Assembly: GCA_031281815.1 (NCBI GenBank) | Contig: JAITEY010000217.1 | Coordinates: 1 to 14,833, forward strand | DNA from: Desulfovibrio sp. | GTDB lineage: Bacteria > Desulfobacterota > Desulfovibrionia > Desulfovibrionales > Desulfovibrionaceae | Direction of reading: 5' to 3' | DNA length: 14,833 nt | In this document: positions 1 to 7,834 of the stretch, piece after piece | Layout: each line of letters opens with the position of its first letter | Position numbering within the stretch: the stretch's first letter is position 1 | Position numbers and translations under genes: made by a program | Notes under the pieces: generated by a model | The model's input: the letters and a program-made list of their open reading frames with translations, nothing else | What the model was told of the DNA's origin: nothing | Databases searched by the model: none

Positions 1-26
1 GGGATGACGACTTTGCGAATGTTCAT
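1..26 (-). CDS. start of a gene, probably UTP-glucose-1-phosphate uridylyltransferase (first 9 residues)
   Basis: An ATG at 26 is preceded by GAGG at six bases, a good ribosome binding site, and the open frame reads MNIRKVVIP before the window ends. Bacterial GalU proteins, including those remembered from Desulfovibrio, start with this kind of sequence (xIRKVVIPVAGxGTR). GalU makes UDP-glucose for envelope polysaccharides. Only nine residues are visible, so another nucleotidyltransferase of the same fold is possible. That a gene starts here is more certain than its identity. Confidence 0.45.
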
Positions 27-107
27 GGTGGCCTCACTTTTCAACCGGCGCATCCGGGCTGTGCCGCAACGCCTTTATATGCCGCTCCGTGTTCCATGCC
101 ACAACAA

Positions 108-132
108 CCGGGATTTTTCAATCCGCACCCGG
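108..132 (-). terminator. possible weak terminator hairpin after tlyA
   Basis: On the minus strand GGATT-GAAA-AATCC (124-111) forms a perfect 5-bp stem with a GAAA tetraloop, extendable by CCG/CGG with a bulge, and is followed by TTGTTGT. The T-tract is poor. On the opposite strand the same hairpin is followed by CTTTTT, but no plus-strand gene is known to need it. The assignment is tentative. Confidence 0.25.
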
Positions 133-232
133 CTTTTTCCTCCGGGAGAATGTTCGACCTTTCGCCTGTGTCCGGCCTGCCTGCCGGGGAAGTTTGAGGG
201 GCAGTGCCTCTCATCAGAGAAAATTCTTGGGA

Positions 233-261
233 AACGTATTCCCTGTACTGTCGGGAGTCAA
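233..261 (-). promoter_or_regulatory. candidate promoter for the probable galU
   Basis: TTGACT (five of six -35 positions) at 261-256 and TACGTT (three of six -10 positions) at 238-233 are 17 bases apart on the minus strand. A transcript would have a leader of about 200 bases including the hairpin at 108-132. The match is weak; the position between two genes that may be separately transcribed is the main support. Confidence 0.22.
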
Positions 262-306
262 GCGGCATTGCGCGTCGAGGGCGAGGCCCCAAGCGATCTT
301 CAGAAC

Positions 307-335
307 GTCCGCCGGGCAGGCGTCAGTCGGCGGAC
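307..335 (-). other. inverted repeat spanning the tlyA stop codon
   Basis: GTCCGCC at 307-313 and GGCGGAC at 329-335 pair over 7 bp around a 15-base loop that contains the tlyA TGA. No T-run follows on the minus strand, so it does not fit a standard intrinsic terminator. It could protect the 3' end or slow ribosomes or polymerase. Confidence 0.3.
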
Positions 336-1159
336 AGAACCGGGTGCGGGTTGCAATATGCGTTTTTTCGCCATACGGCCATGTATTCCTGGTTGCCTTC
401 GGCGCCTTTGACGGCCGACGGGACAATGCCCAGGAGCTGCACGTCCAAAGTGTCGCGGGCAAAAGCCAGAATCTTGTCGACGGCGGCATCGCGCACAGCG
501 GGGTCGCGCACAACGCCGCGCACCGTCGCGCCGGGTCCCGCTTCAAACTGCGGCTTGATCAGGGCGGCCAGCAGACCGTTGTTTTTCAAACGCCGCGTAC
601 ACGGGCCGAGTACCAGGGTCAGGGAAATGAACGAGAGGTCTGCCGTGACCATGTCCAGATCCTCGGGCACCAGCGAGGCGTCCGCCAAGCGCAGGTTGAC
701 GCCTTCCAGGAGAATGACGCGTGCATCGGCCCGCAGGCGTTCGTGTAACTGGTTCCTGCCGACATCGGCGGCGTAGACCCTTGCGGCACCGTGTTGCAGG
801 AGACAGTCCGTAAAGCCCCCGGTCGAGGCTCCGGCGTCGAGGACGACGAAACCCGTCACGTCAAGGGAAAAATGTTCTATGGCCGTCAGGAGCTTGTACG
901 CGCCGCGCCCGACAAAACGCTCCCCCGGCGTGACCGCGAAGCGTGCGTCGGACGGGAACAGTCTGCCGGGCTTGTCCACCGGAACCCTCGGCAGCCCCTG
1001 CACGGACGGGAACAGTGCGCCGGACTTGCCTATGGGGGGGCCGGCCGGCTCCTGCACGAAGCGGACCCGGCCGGCCATGATCAGGCGTTTGGCCTGCTCC
1101 CGGCTTTCGGCAAGCCCCTGTTCATAGAGGAGCTGGTCTGCGCGAGTTTTTTTACGCAT
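323..1159 (-). CDS. tlyA: TlyA-family rRNA methyltransferase (S4 + FtsJ-like)
   Basis: Predicted SAM-dependent 2'-O-methyltransferase of ribosomal RNA; some relatives are also called hemolysins. The protein has 278 residues. The N-terminal S4 RNA-binding domain (about 5-78) has ADQLLYEQGLAESREQAKRLIMAGRVRF, then an 18-residue module repeated in tandem (43-60 and 61-78). GRGAYKL (84-90) replaces the common SRGxxKL. The Rossmann methyltransferase domain follows, with the SAM motif VLDAGASTGGFTDCLLQHGA (106-125), ADLSFISLT (173-181) and IKPQFEAG. The ATG at 1159 has no Shine-Dalgarno sequence and lies 79 nt inside lon, so translational coupling is likely. The TGA stop sits in the loop of a 7-bp inverted repeat. 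Confidence 0.92.
   Translation of the reverse strand: MRKKTRADQLLYEQGLAESREQAKRLIMAGRVRFVQEPAGPPIGKSGALFPSVQGLPRVPVDKPGRLFPSDARFAVTPGERFVGRGAYKLLTAIEHFSLDVTGFVVLDAGASTGGFTDCLLQHGAARVYAADVGRNQLHERLRADARVILLEGVNLRLADASLVPEDLDMVTADLSFISLTLVLGPCTRRLKNNGLLAALIKPQFEAGPGATVRGVVRDPAVRDAAVDKILAFARDTLDVQLLGIVPSAVKGAEGNQEYMAVWRKNAYCNPHPVLSAD
926..1033 (-). repeat. two-copy 54-nt in-frame repeat inside tlyA
   Basis: Codons 43-60 (1033-980) and 61-78 (979-926) form adjacent 18-codon units. Their first ten codons match at 24 of 30 bases, including an identical 12-base core at 950-961 and 1004-1015; the last eight codons are largely diverged. At protein level the units read IGKSGALFPS and VDKPGRLFPS at their starts. 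The second unit corresponds to the normal VDKPGxLxP segment of TlyA S4 domains, so the first is the likely extra copy. Confidence 0.6.
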
Positions 1160-3615
1160 ATCCGGGGCGCATCGTGCTGCTTGCGTTCTTCGGGAAAGGC
1201 GATTTCCAGCACCTCGTCCAGCCCGTCGACGGGGTGGACTTTGATTTGCGCGAGCAAATCTCCCGGGATTTCTTCAAGATCCTTGTTGTTCTGCTTGGGG
1301 ATGATGACATCCGGTATGCCCCAAGCCACAGCGGCCAGTATCTTTTCCTTGATGCCCCCGACCGGCAGAACCCGCCCGCGCAAGGTAATTTCGCCGGTCA
1401 TGCACAGCCCCGAGCGCACCGGTGTCGCACTCAGGGCGGAGATCAGGGCCGTTGCCATGGTCACGCCCGCCGACGGCCCGTCCTTGGGCGTTGCCCCCGC
1501 CGGCACATGCACGTGCAGGTCCATCCTGTTGTTGAACTTGGGATCAATGCCGAGCTTGGCGGCATTGCTGCGGGCATAGGTGACGGCGGCGTGGGCGCTT
1601 TCCTTCATGACGTCGCCGAGTTGTCCGGTCAGGGTCAGCGCCCCCTTGCCCTGCATGGTGGACACTTCGACGTTGAGGACTTCGCCGCCGTGCGGCGTCC
1701 AGGCCAGCCCCAAGGCCAGCCCCGGTATGGTGTTCTTCTCCGGGCCGTCGTCGAGGAATCGCGGCGCGCCGAGGAGTTCCTTCAACGTTGCCGTGCTTAC
1801 CGTAAAACATTTTTTCATGCCCTCGGCCTTCTTGCGGGCTATCTTGCGGCATACCGCGCCGATTTCGCGTTCCAGGTTCCTGACGCCGGCTTCGCGGGTG
1901 TAGCCTTTGATGATGCTTGCCGTAACGTCTTTTTCAAAGTGGAAGTCCTTGTTGCGCAAACCGTTTTCCGAGGCTTGACGCTTGATGAGATAGCGTTCGG
2001 CTATGCCGAGTTTTTCCTGCATCGTATAACCGGGGATGTGGATAACCTCCATGCGGTCGCGCAACGGCGAGGGAATGCTTTCCAGGTGGTTGGCCGTGCA
2101 GATGAACATGACTTTGGATAAATCAAACGGCACATTGAGGAAGTGGTCGCTGAAACTGTTGTTTTGCTCAGGGTCCAGCACTTCCAAAAGAGCCGAGGAA
2201 GGGTCGCCTCTGTAGTCCGTGCCTATCTTGTCCACTTCATCAAGCATCATGACGGGGTTGCGCGTTCCTGCCTGTTTGATGCACTGGATGATGCGCCCCG
2301 GAAGCGCCCCGACGTATGTGCGCCTGTGCCCGCGTATCTCGGCCTCATCTCTCATGCCGCCGAGAGACATGCGTTGGAAGCGTCTGCCCATAGCTCGCGC
2401 GATGGAGCGGCCCAGTGAAGTTTTGCCGACGCCGGGGGGACCGACGAAGCACAGGATGGGGCTTTTGGACTTGGGGTTGAGCTTGCGCACGGACAGAAAT
2501 TCCAGAATGCGCTCTTTGACTTTTTCCAGGCCGTAGTGGTCGTCGTCAAGTATCTTTGCGGCTTTGACGATATTAAGGCGGTCGCGCGACGTCGCCGACC
2601 ATGGAAGTTCCGAGAGCCATTCCAGATAGTTGCGCAGTACGCCCGCTTCCGAGGATTCCATGTGCATCGACGAGAGCCGCTTGAGCTGTTTGTCGGCCTC
2701 TTTGCGCACCTCATCGGGCAACCCGGCTTTTTCAAGCGCTTCGGCCAATTCGGAAATATCGTTGTCGTCGTTCGCGCTGTTCTCACCGAGTTCCTTGCGG
2801 ATGGCTTTGATCTGTTCGCGCAGATAATAGTCCCGCTGTGCCTTGTCCATGCCTTCGCGGGCTGTTTCCTGGATATGCGCCTGCATGGACGCCACCTCGG
2901 CTTCCTTGGTCAGGTGTTCGTTCACCAGTTTGAGCCGTTCGACCGGGTCAAGGCATTCGAGCAGTTCCTGAGCTTCAGAGAGTTTGAGGCGCAGGTTGGA
3001 AGCAATGAGGTCCGCGAGACGTCCGGGATGTTCTATGCTGTTGAGTACATTGACGATATCCGGTGAAGCCATGCCCCTCAGGGCAAGGATGCGTTCGCTT
3101 TGCTCGCGCGCGGCGCGCATCAGGGCTTCAACGGCCGGGCCGCACGGCAGGTTTTCCGGTTCCGGGAGCGGCTGCAATTCCGCTTCCAGAAAGTTTTTGT
3201 CTTCAGCGAGCGCCAAGGCGTGCGCCCTGCTTACTCCCTGCACCAGCAGCTTGAGGCGTCCGTCCGGGAGCTTCAGGATGCGCATAATCATGACTATGGT
3301 GCCTGTCCGGTGCAGATCGTCGGCACCCGGTTTTTCCACCTGTTCATCTTTTTGTGTGAGAATGAGGAGGTAACGGTTGCCCTGCAGGGCCGCCTCGACG
3401 GCCTGAATGGAGGTATCTCTGCCCACGAAGAGCGGCAGAATGGTGTAATTGAATATGACAACGTCGCGCACCGGCAGGACCGGCATGCGGTTCGGGAGTT
3501 CCGGCCTGTTGTCCGTTTCGGATTCCGAACGGTCGGCGTTATTGTTCCTGTCCGGCGTGTTTTCCGCGGGCGGAGCCGCGGTTGCTTTTTCGACAGGGGC
3601 CAGGGGATCGGTCAT
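1081..3615 (-). CDS. lon: ATP-dependent Lon protease
   Basis: Cytosolic AAA+ serine protease degrading misfolded and regulatory proteins. The protein has 844 residues. It has an Asn/Asp-rich leader (1-43), the Lon N-domain starting at MPVLPVRDVVIFNY (44-57), coiled-coil helices (about 230-300), Walker A GPPGVGKT (392-399), Walker B PVMMLDEVDK (454-463), an arginine-finger region, and a C-terminal protease domain with Ser715 (PKDGPSAG) and Lys758 (GGIKEK). The 43-residue Ser-Lys spacing equals E. coli S679/K722. The ATG at 3615 has GAGGA at six bases. The conserved part ends near residue 810; 34 further residues follow, most encoded where lon overlaps tlyA (79 nt). An A AAA AAA heptamer lies in frame at 1153-1147. 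Confidence 0.97.
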   Translation of the reverse strand: MTDPLAPVEKATAAPPAENTPDRNNNADRSESETDNRPELPNRMPVLPVRDVVIFNYTILPLFVGRDTSIQAVEAALQGNRYLLILTQKDEQVEKPGADDLHRTGTIVMIMRILKLPDGRLKLLVQGVSRAHALALAEDKNFLEAELQPLPEPENLPCGPAVEALMRAAREQSERILALRGMASPDIVNVLNSIEHPGRLADLIASNLRLKLSEAQELLECLDPVERLKLVNEHLTKEAEVASMQAHIQETAREGMDKAQRDYYLREQIKAIRKELGENSANDDNDISELAEALEKAGLPDEVRKEADKQLKRLSSMHMESSEAGVLRNYLEWLSELPWSATSRDRLNIVKAAKILDDDHYGLEKVKERILEFLSVRKLNPKSKSPILCFVGPPGVGKTSLGRSIARAMGRRFQRMSLGGMRDEAEIRGHRRTYVGALPGRIIQCIKQAGTRNPVMMLDEVDKIGTDYRGDPSSALLEVLDPEQNNSFSDHFLNVPFDLSKVMFICTANHLESIPSPLRDRMEVIHIPGYTMQEKLGIAERYLIKRQASENGLRNKDFHFEKDVTASIIKGYTREAGVRNLEREIGAVCRKIARKKAEGMKKCFTVSTATLKELLGAPRFLDDGPEKNTIPGLALGLAWTPHGGEVLNVEVSTMQGKGALTLTGQLGDVMKESAHAAVTYARSNAAKLGIDPKFNNRMDLHVHVPAGATPKDGPSAGVTMATALISALSATPVRSGLCMTGEITLRGRVLPVGGIKEKILAAVAWGIPDVIIPKQNNKDLEEIPGDLLAQIKVHPVDGLDEVLEIAFPEERKQHDAPRICVKKLAQTSSSMNRGLPKAGSRPNA

Positions 3616-3649
3616 GCTGTTTCCTCGCAGTTTGGTGGCCTACAGTACC

Positions 3650-3677
3650 AAGATAATCCCTTTTTCCCCGTTGTCAA
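3650..3677 (-). promoter_or_regulatory. candidate sigma-70 promoter of lon
   Basis: TTGACA, a perfect -35 hexamer on the minus strand at 3677-3672, is followed after 16 bases by TATCTT at 3655-3650 (four of six -10 positions). The -35 box overlaps the TGA stop of holA. A start of transcription near 3643 would give a leader of about 30 bases, containing GAGGA at 3626-3622. No heat-shock sigma-32 consensus and no CIRCE operator was seen. This would let lon and tlyA be expressed separately from the genes upstream. Confidence 0.5.
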
Positions 3678-4690
3678 AGCGGGCTGCGCCGACCGGCATG
3701 GGTAAACAGCACGAAAAGGTCGGCGGCAAGCATTTCAAAAGCCTGTTCCGGGCTGCGTTCACCGGATTTTATGCCTTTTTCAGCGTGCAAGGCAATATCC
3801 CACAGGCGTACGATGCCGCCCGGACCCAGATCGCGGGCCGCCTGCTGTTTTTGCGCCGCCGTATGTGGAGAGAGTTCCGGGGGCGGCCCCATAAGGCTTT
3901 GCCAGAGCATACGCGCTTCGCGCAACAACAGGGCGATAAAGCCGAAAACGCTCGTGTCTCCGGAAAGCCTGTCTTCCAGAATGCGTTTCCACAATTCCGG
4001 CGCGCGCTTATGGTACTGTACTATGCGTATCATTTCAAAAATACTCAGTTCCCGCGCTGTATCCACGGCATTGACGGCGTCCTCGGGCAACCGACCGTCC
4101 TCGTTGCGGAGCAGGGCGAGTTTTGCCGTTTCCGCGCCGATCCGGGCGGCGTCGGGCGGCAACACGGCGGCCAGGCGCGACAGTTCGCCGGCATTGAGAC
4201 GGAGTCCCAACCTTGCCGCTTCATCCTTGATGTAGGAAGCGATCCCGCTTTCAGAGAGCGGGGGGATTACGTCCAGCAAGTTGAAATGTTGCGCGACCGT
4301 GTAAAAGGGCAGGCGTTGTATGTGGGCGGGGACTTTGGGCCTGCCCCGCTCAAAGCCGCATTCGAGGCAGATGAGGGGGAGAATCGACGGCCTGAGCGCC
4401 CGTCCGTCGGGGGCAACGGAGGCGGTAAGGACGGGAGAAAGCTGTTCGTCAAGCACCTTGGCCGGCAGTGCTTCGCTTTTTCTGAGAATGACGGCTTTGG
4501 GCTGCGCGAACAGGCCGAGCAGGGTCAGGTGCTCCCAAAAAGCGGGAGGCAGCGCTTCATCCCCCCAGAACACGAAACGTTGCCGCGTTCCGCCTCCTTC
4601 CGGTTTGTGAAGCGTGAGAAGGCGCTCCAGCCCGGCCTGTAAAAGCCGGCTGTCGGGGCAAAGGCAGACAAGAAAGGCCGGGCATGCCAT
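3674..4690 (-). CDS. holA: DNA polymerase III delta subunit
   Basis: Clamp-loader subunit that opens the beta sliding clamp. The protein has 338 residues, close to the family's ~340. The sequence is weakly conserved as usual; visible features are an N-terminal strand (FLVCLCPDSRLL), a central segment with LPPDAARIGAETAKLAL (the conserved 'N/D...l..EleKL' region of delta), then ELSIFEMIRIV and the helical collar VFGFIALLLREARMLWQSL. Position between lptE and a replication-independent lon gene matches the leuS-lptE-holA order of E. coli. The ATG at 4690 gives a family-like N-terminus but its AGGA is 13 bases away; a TTG at 4720, overlapping the lptE stop, would add ten residues. The TGA stop overlaps the -35 box before lon. 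Confidence 0.8.
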   Translation of the reverse strand: MACPAFLVCLCPDSRLLQAGLERLLTLHKPEGGGTRQRFVFWGDEALPPAFWEHLTLLGLFAQPKAVILRKSEALPAKVLDEQLSPVLTASVAPDGRALRPSILPLICLECGFERGRPKVPAHIQRLPFYTVAQHFNLLDVIPPLSESGIASYIKDEAARLGLRLNAGELSRLAAVLPPDAARIGAETAKLALLRNEDGRLPEDAVNAVDTARELSIFEMIRIVQYHKRAPELWKRILEDRLSGDTSVFGFIALLLREARMLWQSLMGPPPELSPHTAAQKQQAARDLGPGGIVRLWDIALHAEKGIKSGERSPEQAFEMLAADLFVLFTHAGRRSPL

Positions 4691-4716
4691 GCGGTCAAGG
4701 TCTTCCTGTGTCCTGT

Positions 4717-5256
4717 TCAAAACGTATTGCGCATTTCATCGCACAACCGGCGTATAATCTGCTTGAGTATGGAGCCGGAAAGAGCTTTCTCGTCGACCTG
4801 CGCCTCGTATTCGGAATAGCTGATTTTGCCGGAACGCCAGACCTCGCGGTTCTCAGCACCGCTGTATACCACGGCTTCCAGGGTAATTGAAGAGGCGAAA
4901 AGCTGCGTTGTGTCCAGTTCCGAACTGATCCATTCGCGGTTGGTGAAAGAGAGCACGTTAATCTGTATGGTGAAATCGGCCGGACCGCTGTCCACCCAAC
5001 GCGCCAGACGGCGCGCCCCGATTTCGTCGCGCAGGATCGAACGCAACGTGTTGGGCAGCCAGGGGTGCAGGGTAGGGAAGTCCACACCCTTGACTTTCAG
5101 TGTCTTGTTTCCGTCGCCCAGAACCGAGGGCGAGTCCGTGGCCAGGGTGTATCCGCAGCCGGCACAGAGCGCAGCCGTGAGGAGGCAGCAAAGCAGAAGG
5201 GCGGCCGTGCGGCGCGGCGCGGCTTTCCGAAAGCATTTCCTTTTCGGGAAGGACAC
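4717..5256 (-). CDS. lptE: LptE-like outer-membrane LPS-assembly lipoprotein
   Basis: Likely the lipoprotein that plugs the LptD barrel and delivers lipopolysaccharide to the outer surface. From the GTG at 5256 the product has 179 residues: a basic n-region (KRK, RK, RR), a hydrophobic core ALLLCCLLTAALCAG, then Cys34 followed by GY, the usual LptE mature start. The lipobox (CAGC) is slightly atypical at -3. The mature domain has family-like features (PNTLRSILRDEI, GPADFTIQI, a C-terminal LKQIIRRL helix), but sequence conservation in LptE is low. Support comes from the leuS-lptE-holA order, identical to E. coli. The start is uncertain: GTG 5256 lacks a clear ribosome binding site, and upstream in-frame ATGs lie inside leuS. 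The stop overlaps a possible holA TTG start. Confidence 0.75.
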   Translation of the reverse strand: MSFPKRKCFRKAAPRRTAALLLCCLLTAALCAGCGYTLATDSPSVLGDGNKTLKVKGVDFPTLHPWLPNTLRSILRDEIGARRLARWVDSGPADFTIQINVLSFTNREWISSELDTTQLFASSITLEAVVYSGAENREVWRSGKISYSEYEAQVDEKALSGSILKQIIRRLCDEMRNTF

Positions 5257-5329
5257 GTCCGGGCGTTGTCCGGAGCAGCCTGGGAGGACCTGCGGGGGGC
5301 AGGGTTCCCCGCTTCCGTCCGGAGGCGCG

Positions 5330-7834
5330 TCAGCCCGCGACCACATTGACCAGTTTTCTCGGCACATAGACCACCTTTTTTACGGCAAGCCCCGCGATAT
5401 GTTTCTGAACACCGGCATCGGCCAAGGCAGCGCTTTTGATCGCTTCTTCACCTTCGTCCACGGGGACGTCGATTTTGCCTCGAAGTTTTCCGTTCACCTG
5501 GACCACAATCGTCATCATGTCGAGAAGCAGAGCGGATTCACTGTATACGGGCCAGCGGCTTTCGGCAAGTGTGGCGGGAGAACCGAGCCGCAGGCGCAAT
5601 TCCTCGCAGAGGTGAGGCGTGAAGGGGAACAGCAGGGTCAGGACGGTGAACAGCGCGGAGCCGAGCACCGTTTTGCCGCCTTCGTCGTCCGCTATGTCGT
5701 CTTTGACCAGATACATGAGGTTGACGAGTTCCATAACGGAAGCGATAGCCGTGTTGAACTGGAAGCGGACGGCGATATCCTCCCCGGCTTTTTTCACCAC
5801 CGCGTGTTCTTTGCGGCGAAGCTCGCGCGCTTGCGGCAATACGGCGTGTTCCGGGCCCGATCCGCAGGCTGCGACAACCGGCACCGTGCCGGCAAGCCCG
5901 ACCGCCAGCCGCCAAAGACGGCTGATAAAGCGGAAGGCGCCTTCGATGCCCGATGCCGTCCAGTCGAAATCGCGCTCCGGCGGAGCGGCGAAAAGGCAGA
6001 AAAGCCGGACGGTGTCCGCGCCGTATTTGCCTATCATCTCCGAGGGATCAACGGTGTTGCCCTTGGACTTGGACATTTTTTTGCCGCCCATGAGCACCAT
6101 GCCCTGGGTCAGCAGCTTGCAAAAGGGTTCGCGGGGGACGCGTGATTCGGGGATAAAGCCGAAGTCGCGCAGGACTTTGAGGAAAAAACGCGCATACAGA
6201 AGGTGCATGACGGCATGTTCGACCCCGCCGATATAGTGATCCACGGGCATCCAGTAAGCAATCTTGTCCGGATCGAAGGCCGCGGCGCTGTTGCGCGGGT
6301 CCGTATAGCGGGCAAAATACCATGACGATTCGACAAAGGTGTCCAGGGTGTCGGTTTCGCGCCGGGCTTCGCCGCCGCATCGCGGGCAGGAGCAACGGTA
6401 GAATTCCGGGCTGTCCGGCAAGGGAGAACGCCCGTCCGGGCGGGTCAGCATGTCGAGCGGCAGCCTGACGGGCAGGTTTTCTTCTTTTTCGGGCACTATG
6501 CCGCAGCGGTCGCAGTACACGACGGGGATGGGCGTTCCCCAGTAGCGCTGCCGCGAAACATTCCAGTCGCGCAGACGCCGGGTGACGGTTCGTTTGCCCA
6601 GGCCGTTCTTTTCCAGATAATCGGCAATGCGCAGCTTGCCTTCCTCGCTGCGCAGGCCGCTGAATTCACCGGAATTCACCATGATTCCGGCCTCGGGAAC
6701 CGCGGCGGTCATCGTTTCCGGGGCGAGGGTTTCCATGCCGTCGGGACGGATGACCACGCGGACGGGCAGGGAATATTTGCGGGCGAATTCAAAGTCACGC
6801 TGATCGTGGGCCGGGACGCCCATGACCGCGCCCGTACCGTAGCCGGACAGGACAAAGTCGGCTATCCAGATGGGCATGCGCTCGCCGGTGAACGGGTTGA
6901 GGCAGTATCTGCCGGTAAACATGCCTCGTTTTTCGGCAAGTTCCGGGCTGTATTCCCGTTTGTCCGCGTTCAGGAGGGTGGTGATGAACGCTCTGAGGTC
7001 CGCTTCGTTCGCCGCCCCGGACACCAGTTCGTCCAGCAGGGGATGGGCGGCGGCCAGACTCAGGAAGGTCGCGCCGTAGATTGTATCCTGACGCGTGGTA
7101 AAAACCGTGATTGTCTCGGCGCTGCCCTGAACGGCAAAGCGTATCTCCGCGCCGACGGATTTGCCGATCCAGTTGCGCTGCATGGTGATGACCCGTTCGG
7201 GCCATTTGTCCTCCAGCGTGTCCAGGTCGTCAAGCAGTTCATCGGCATAGTCCGTGATGCGCAGGAACCATTGGGTCAGTTCCTTTTGCTCCACAGCCGA
7301 TTCGCAACGCCAACACAACCCGTCTTCCACCTGTTCGTTGGCAAGCACGGTATTGCAGGTCGGGCACCAGTTCTGAAAGGCTTTTTTGCGGAAGAGCAGA
7401 CCTTTTTCCAGAAATTTTATCAGGAAAAGCTGCTCCCAGCGGTAATATTCCGGGTCGCAGGTCGCCAGTTCACGCCGCCAGTCATAGGAAAAGCCCAAGC
7501 GCTTCAACTGGTCGCGCATGTCGGCTATGTTGGCGTACGTCCACGTTGCCGGGTGCGTGCCGTTTTTGACGGCCGCATTTTCCGCCGGCAGTCCGAATGC
7601 GTCCCAGCCTATGGGGTGCAGGACGTTGTATCCCTGCATTCTTCTGAAGTGCGCAAGTACATCGGCGATGGAGTAGTTGCGCACATGCCCCATGTGAATT
7701 TTCCCCGAAGGATAGGGAAACATTTCAAGACAATAGTATTTGGGTTTATCGCCTGTTTCGCTGCAATGGAAAAATTTGCTCTCTTCCCAGAACTGCTGCC
7801 ATTTGACTTCAATTTCCTGCGGATTGTACTTCAT
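5330..7834 (-). CDS. leuS: leucyl-tRNA synthetase
   Basis: Class I synthetase charging tRNA-Leu in the cytosol, with post-transfer editing. The protein has 834 residues, close to the bacterial norm. Catalytic signatures are HMGH (47-50) and KMSKS (586-590). The CP1 editing domain (about 220-420) shows FTTRQDT, with Thr251 and Asp344 (MGVPAHD) matching E. coli T252 and D345; the usual TTRPDT reads TTRQDT. Cysteine pairs C157/C160 with C174/C177, and C441/C444 with C483/C486, look like zinc sites. The C-terminal tRNA-binding part carries VQVNGKLRGKIDV. The ATG at 7834 is chosen over an upstream in-frame start because AAGGA lies seven bases before it and MKYNPQEIE is the family N-terminus. It overlaps nusB by 26 nt. 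Confidence 0.97.
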   Translation of the reverse strand: MKYNPQEIEVKWQQFWEESKFFHCSETGDKPKYYCLEMFPYPSGKIHMGHVRNYSIADVLAHFRRMQGYNVLHPIGWDAFGLPAENAAVKNGTHPATWTYANIADMRDQLKRLGFSYDWRRELATCDPEYYRWEQLFLIKFLEKGLLFRKKAFQNWCPTCNTVLANEQVEDGLCWRCESAVEQKELTQWFLRITDYADELLDDLDTLEDKWPERVITMQRNWIGKSVGAEIRFAVQGSAETITVFTTRQDTIYGATFLSLAAAHPLLDELVSGAANEADLRAFITTLLNADKREYSPELAEKRGMFTGRYCLNPFTGERMPIWIADFVLSGYGTGAVMGVPAHDQRDFEFARKYSLPVRVVIRPDGMETLAPETMTAAVPEAGIMVNSGEFSGLRSEEGKLRIADYLEKNGLGKRTVTRRLRDWNVSRQRYWGTPIPVVYCDRCGIVPEKEENLPVRLPLDMLTRPDGRSPLPDSPEFYRCSCPRCGGEARRETDTLDTFVESSWYFARYTDPRNSAAAFDPDKIAYWMPVDHYIGGVEHAVMHLLYARFFLKVLRDFGFIPESRVPREPFCKLLTQGMVLMGGKKMSKSKGNTVDPSEMIGKYGADTVRLFCLFAAPPERDFDWTASGIEGAFRFISRLWRLAVGLAGTVPVVAACGSGPEHAVLPQARELRRKEHAVVKKAGEDIAVRFQFNTAIASVMELVNLMYLVKDDIADDEGGKTVLGSALFTVLTLLFPFTPHLCEELRLRLGSPATLAESRWPVYSESALLLDMMTIVVQVNGKLRGKIDVPVDEGEEAIKSAALADAGVQKHIAGLAVKKVVYVPRKLVNVVAG

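Larger units (their letters stand above)
27..322. other. apparently non-coding region between tlyA and the probable galU
   Basis: This 296-base stretch has no convincing gene. A minus-strand frame (41-292) starts only at TTG without a ribosome binding site and resembles no family I know. Two weak promoter-like pairs point toward the gene at the left edge: TTGACT at 261-256 with TACGTT at 238-233 (17-base spacer), and a TATAAA at 81-76 without a good -35. The region also holds the hairpin at 108-132. Confidence 0.6.

Noticed and set aside
41..292. 83-codon minus-strand frame between tlyA and the probable galU
   Set aside because: It starts at TTG with no ribosome binding site, its internal ATG also lacks one, and its protein has low complexity and no known motif.
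5289..5303. CCTGC-GGGGG-GCAGG hairpin in the leuS-lptE spacer as a terminator
   Set aside because: The 5-bp stem is not followed by a T-run on either strand, and the downstream genes lptE-holA are expected to be co-transcribed.
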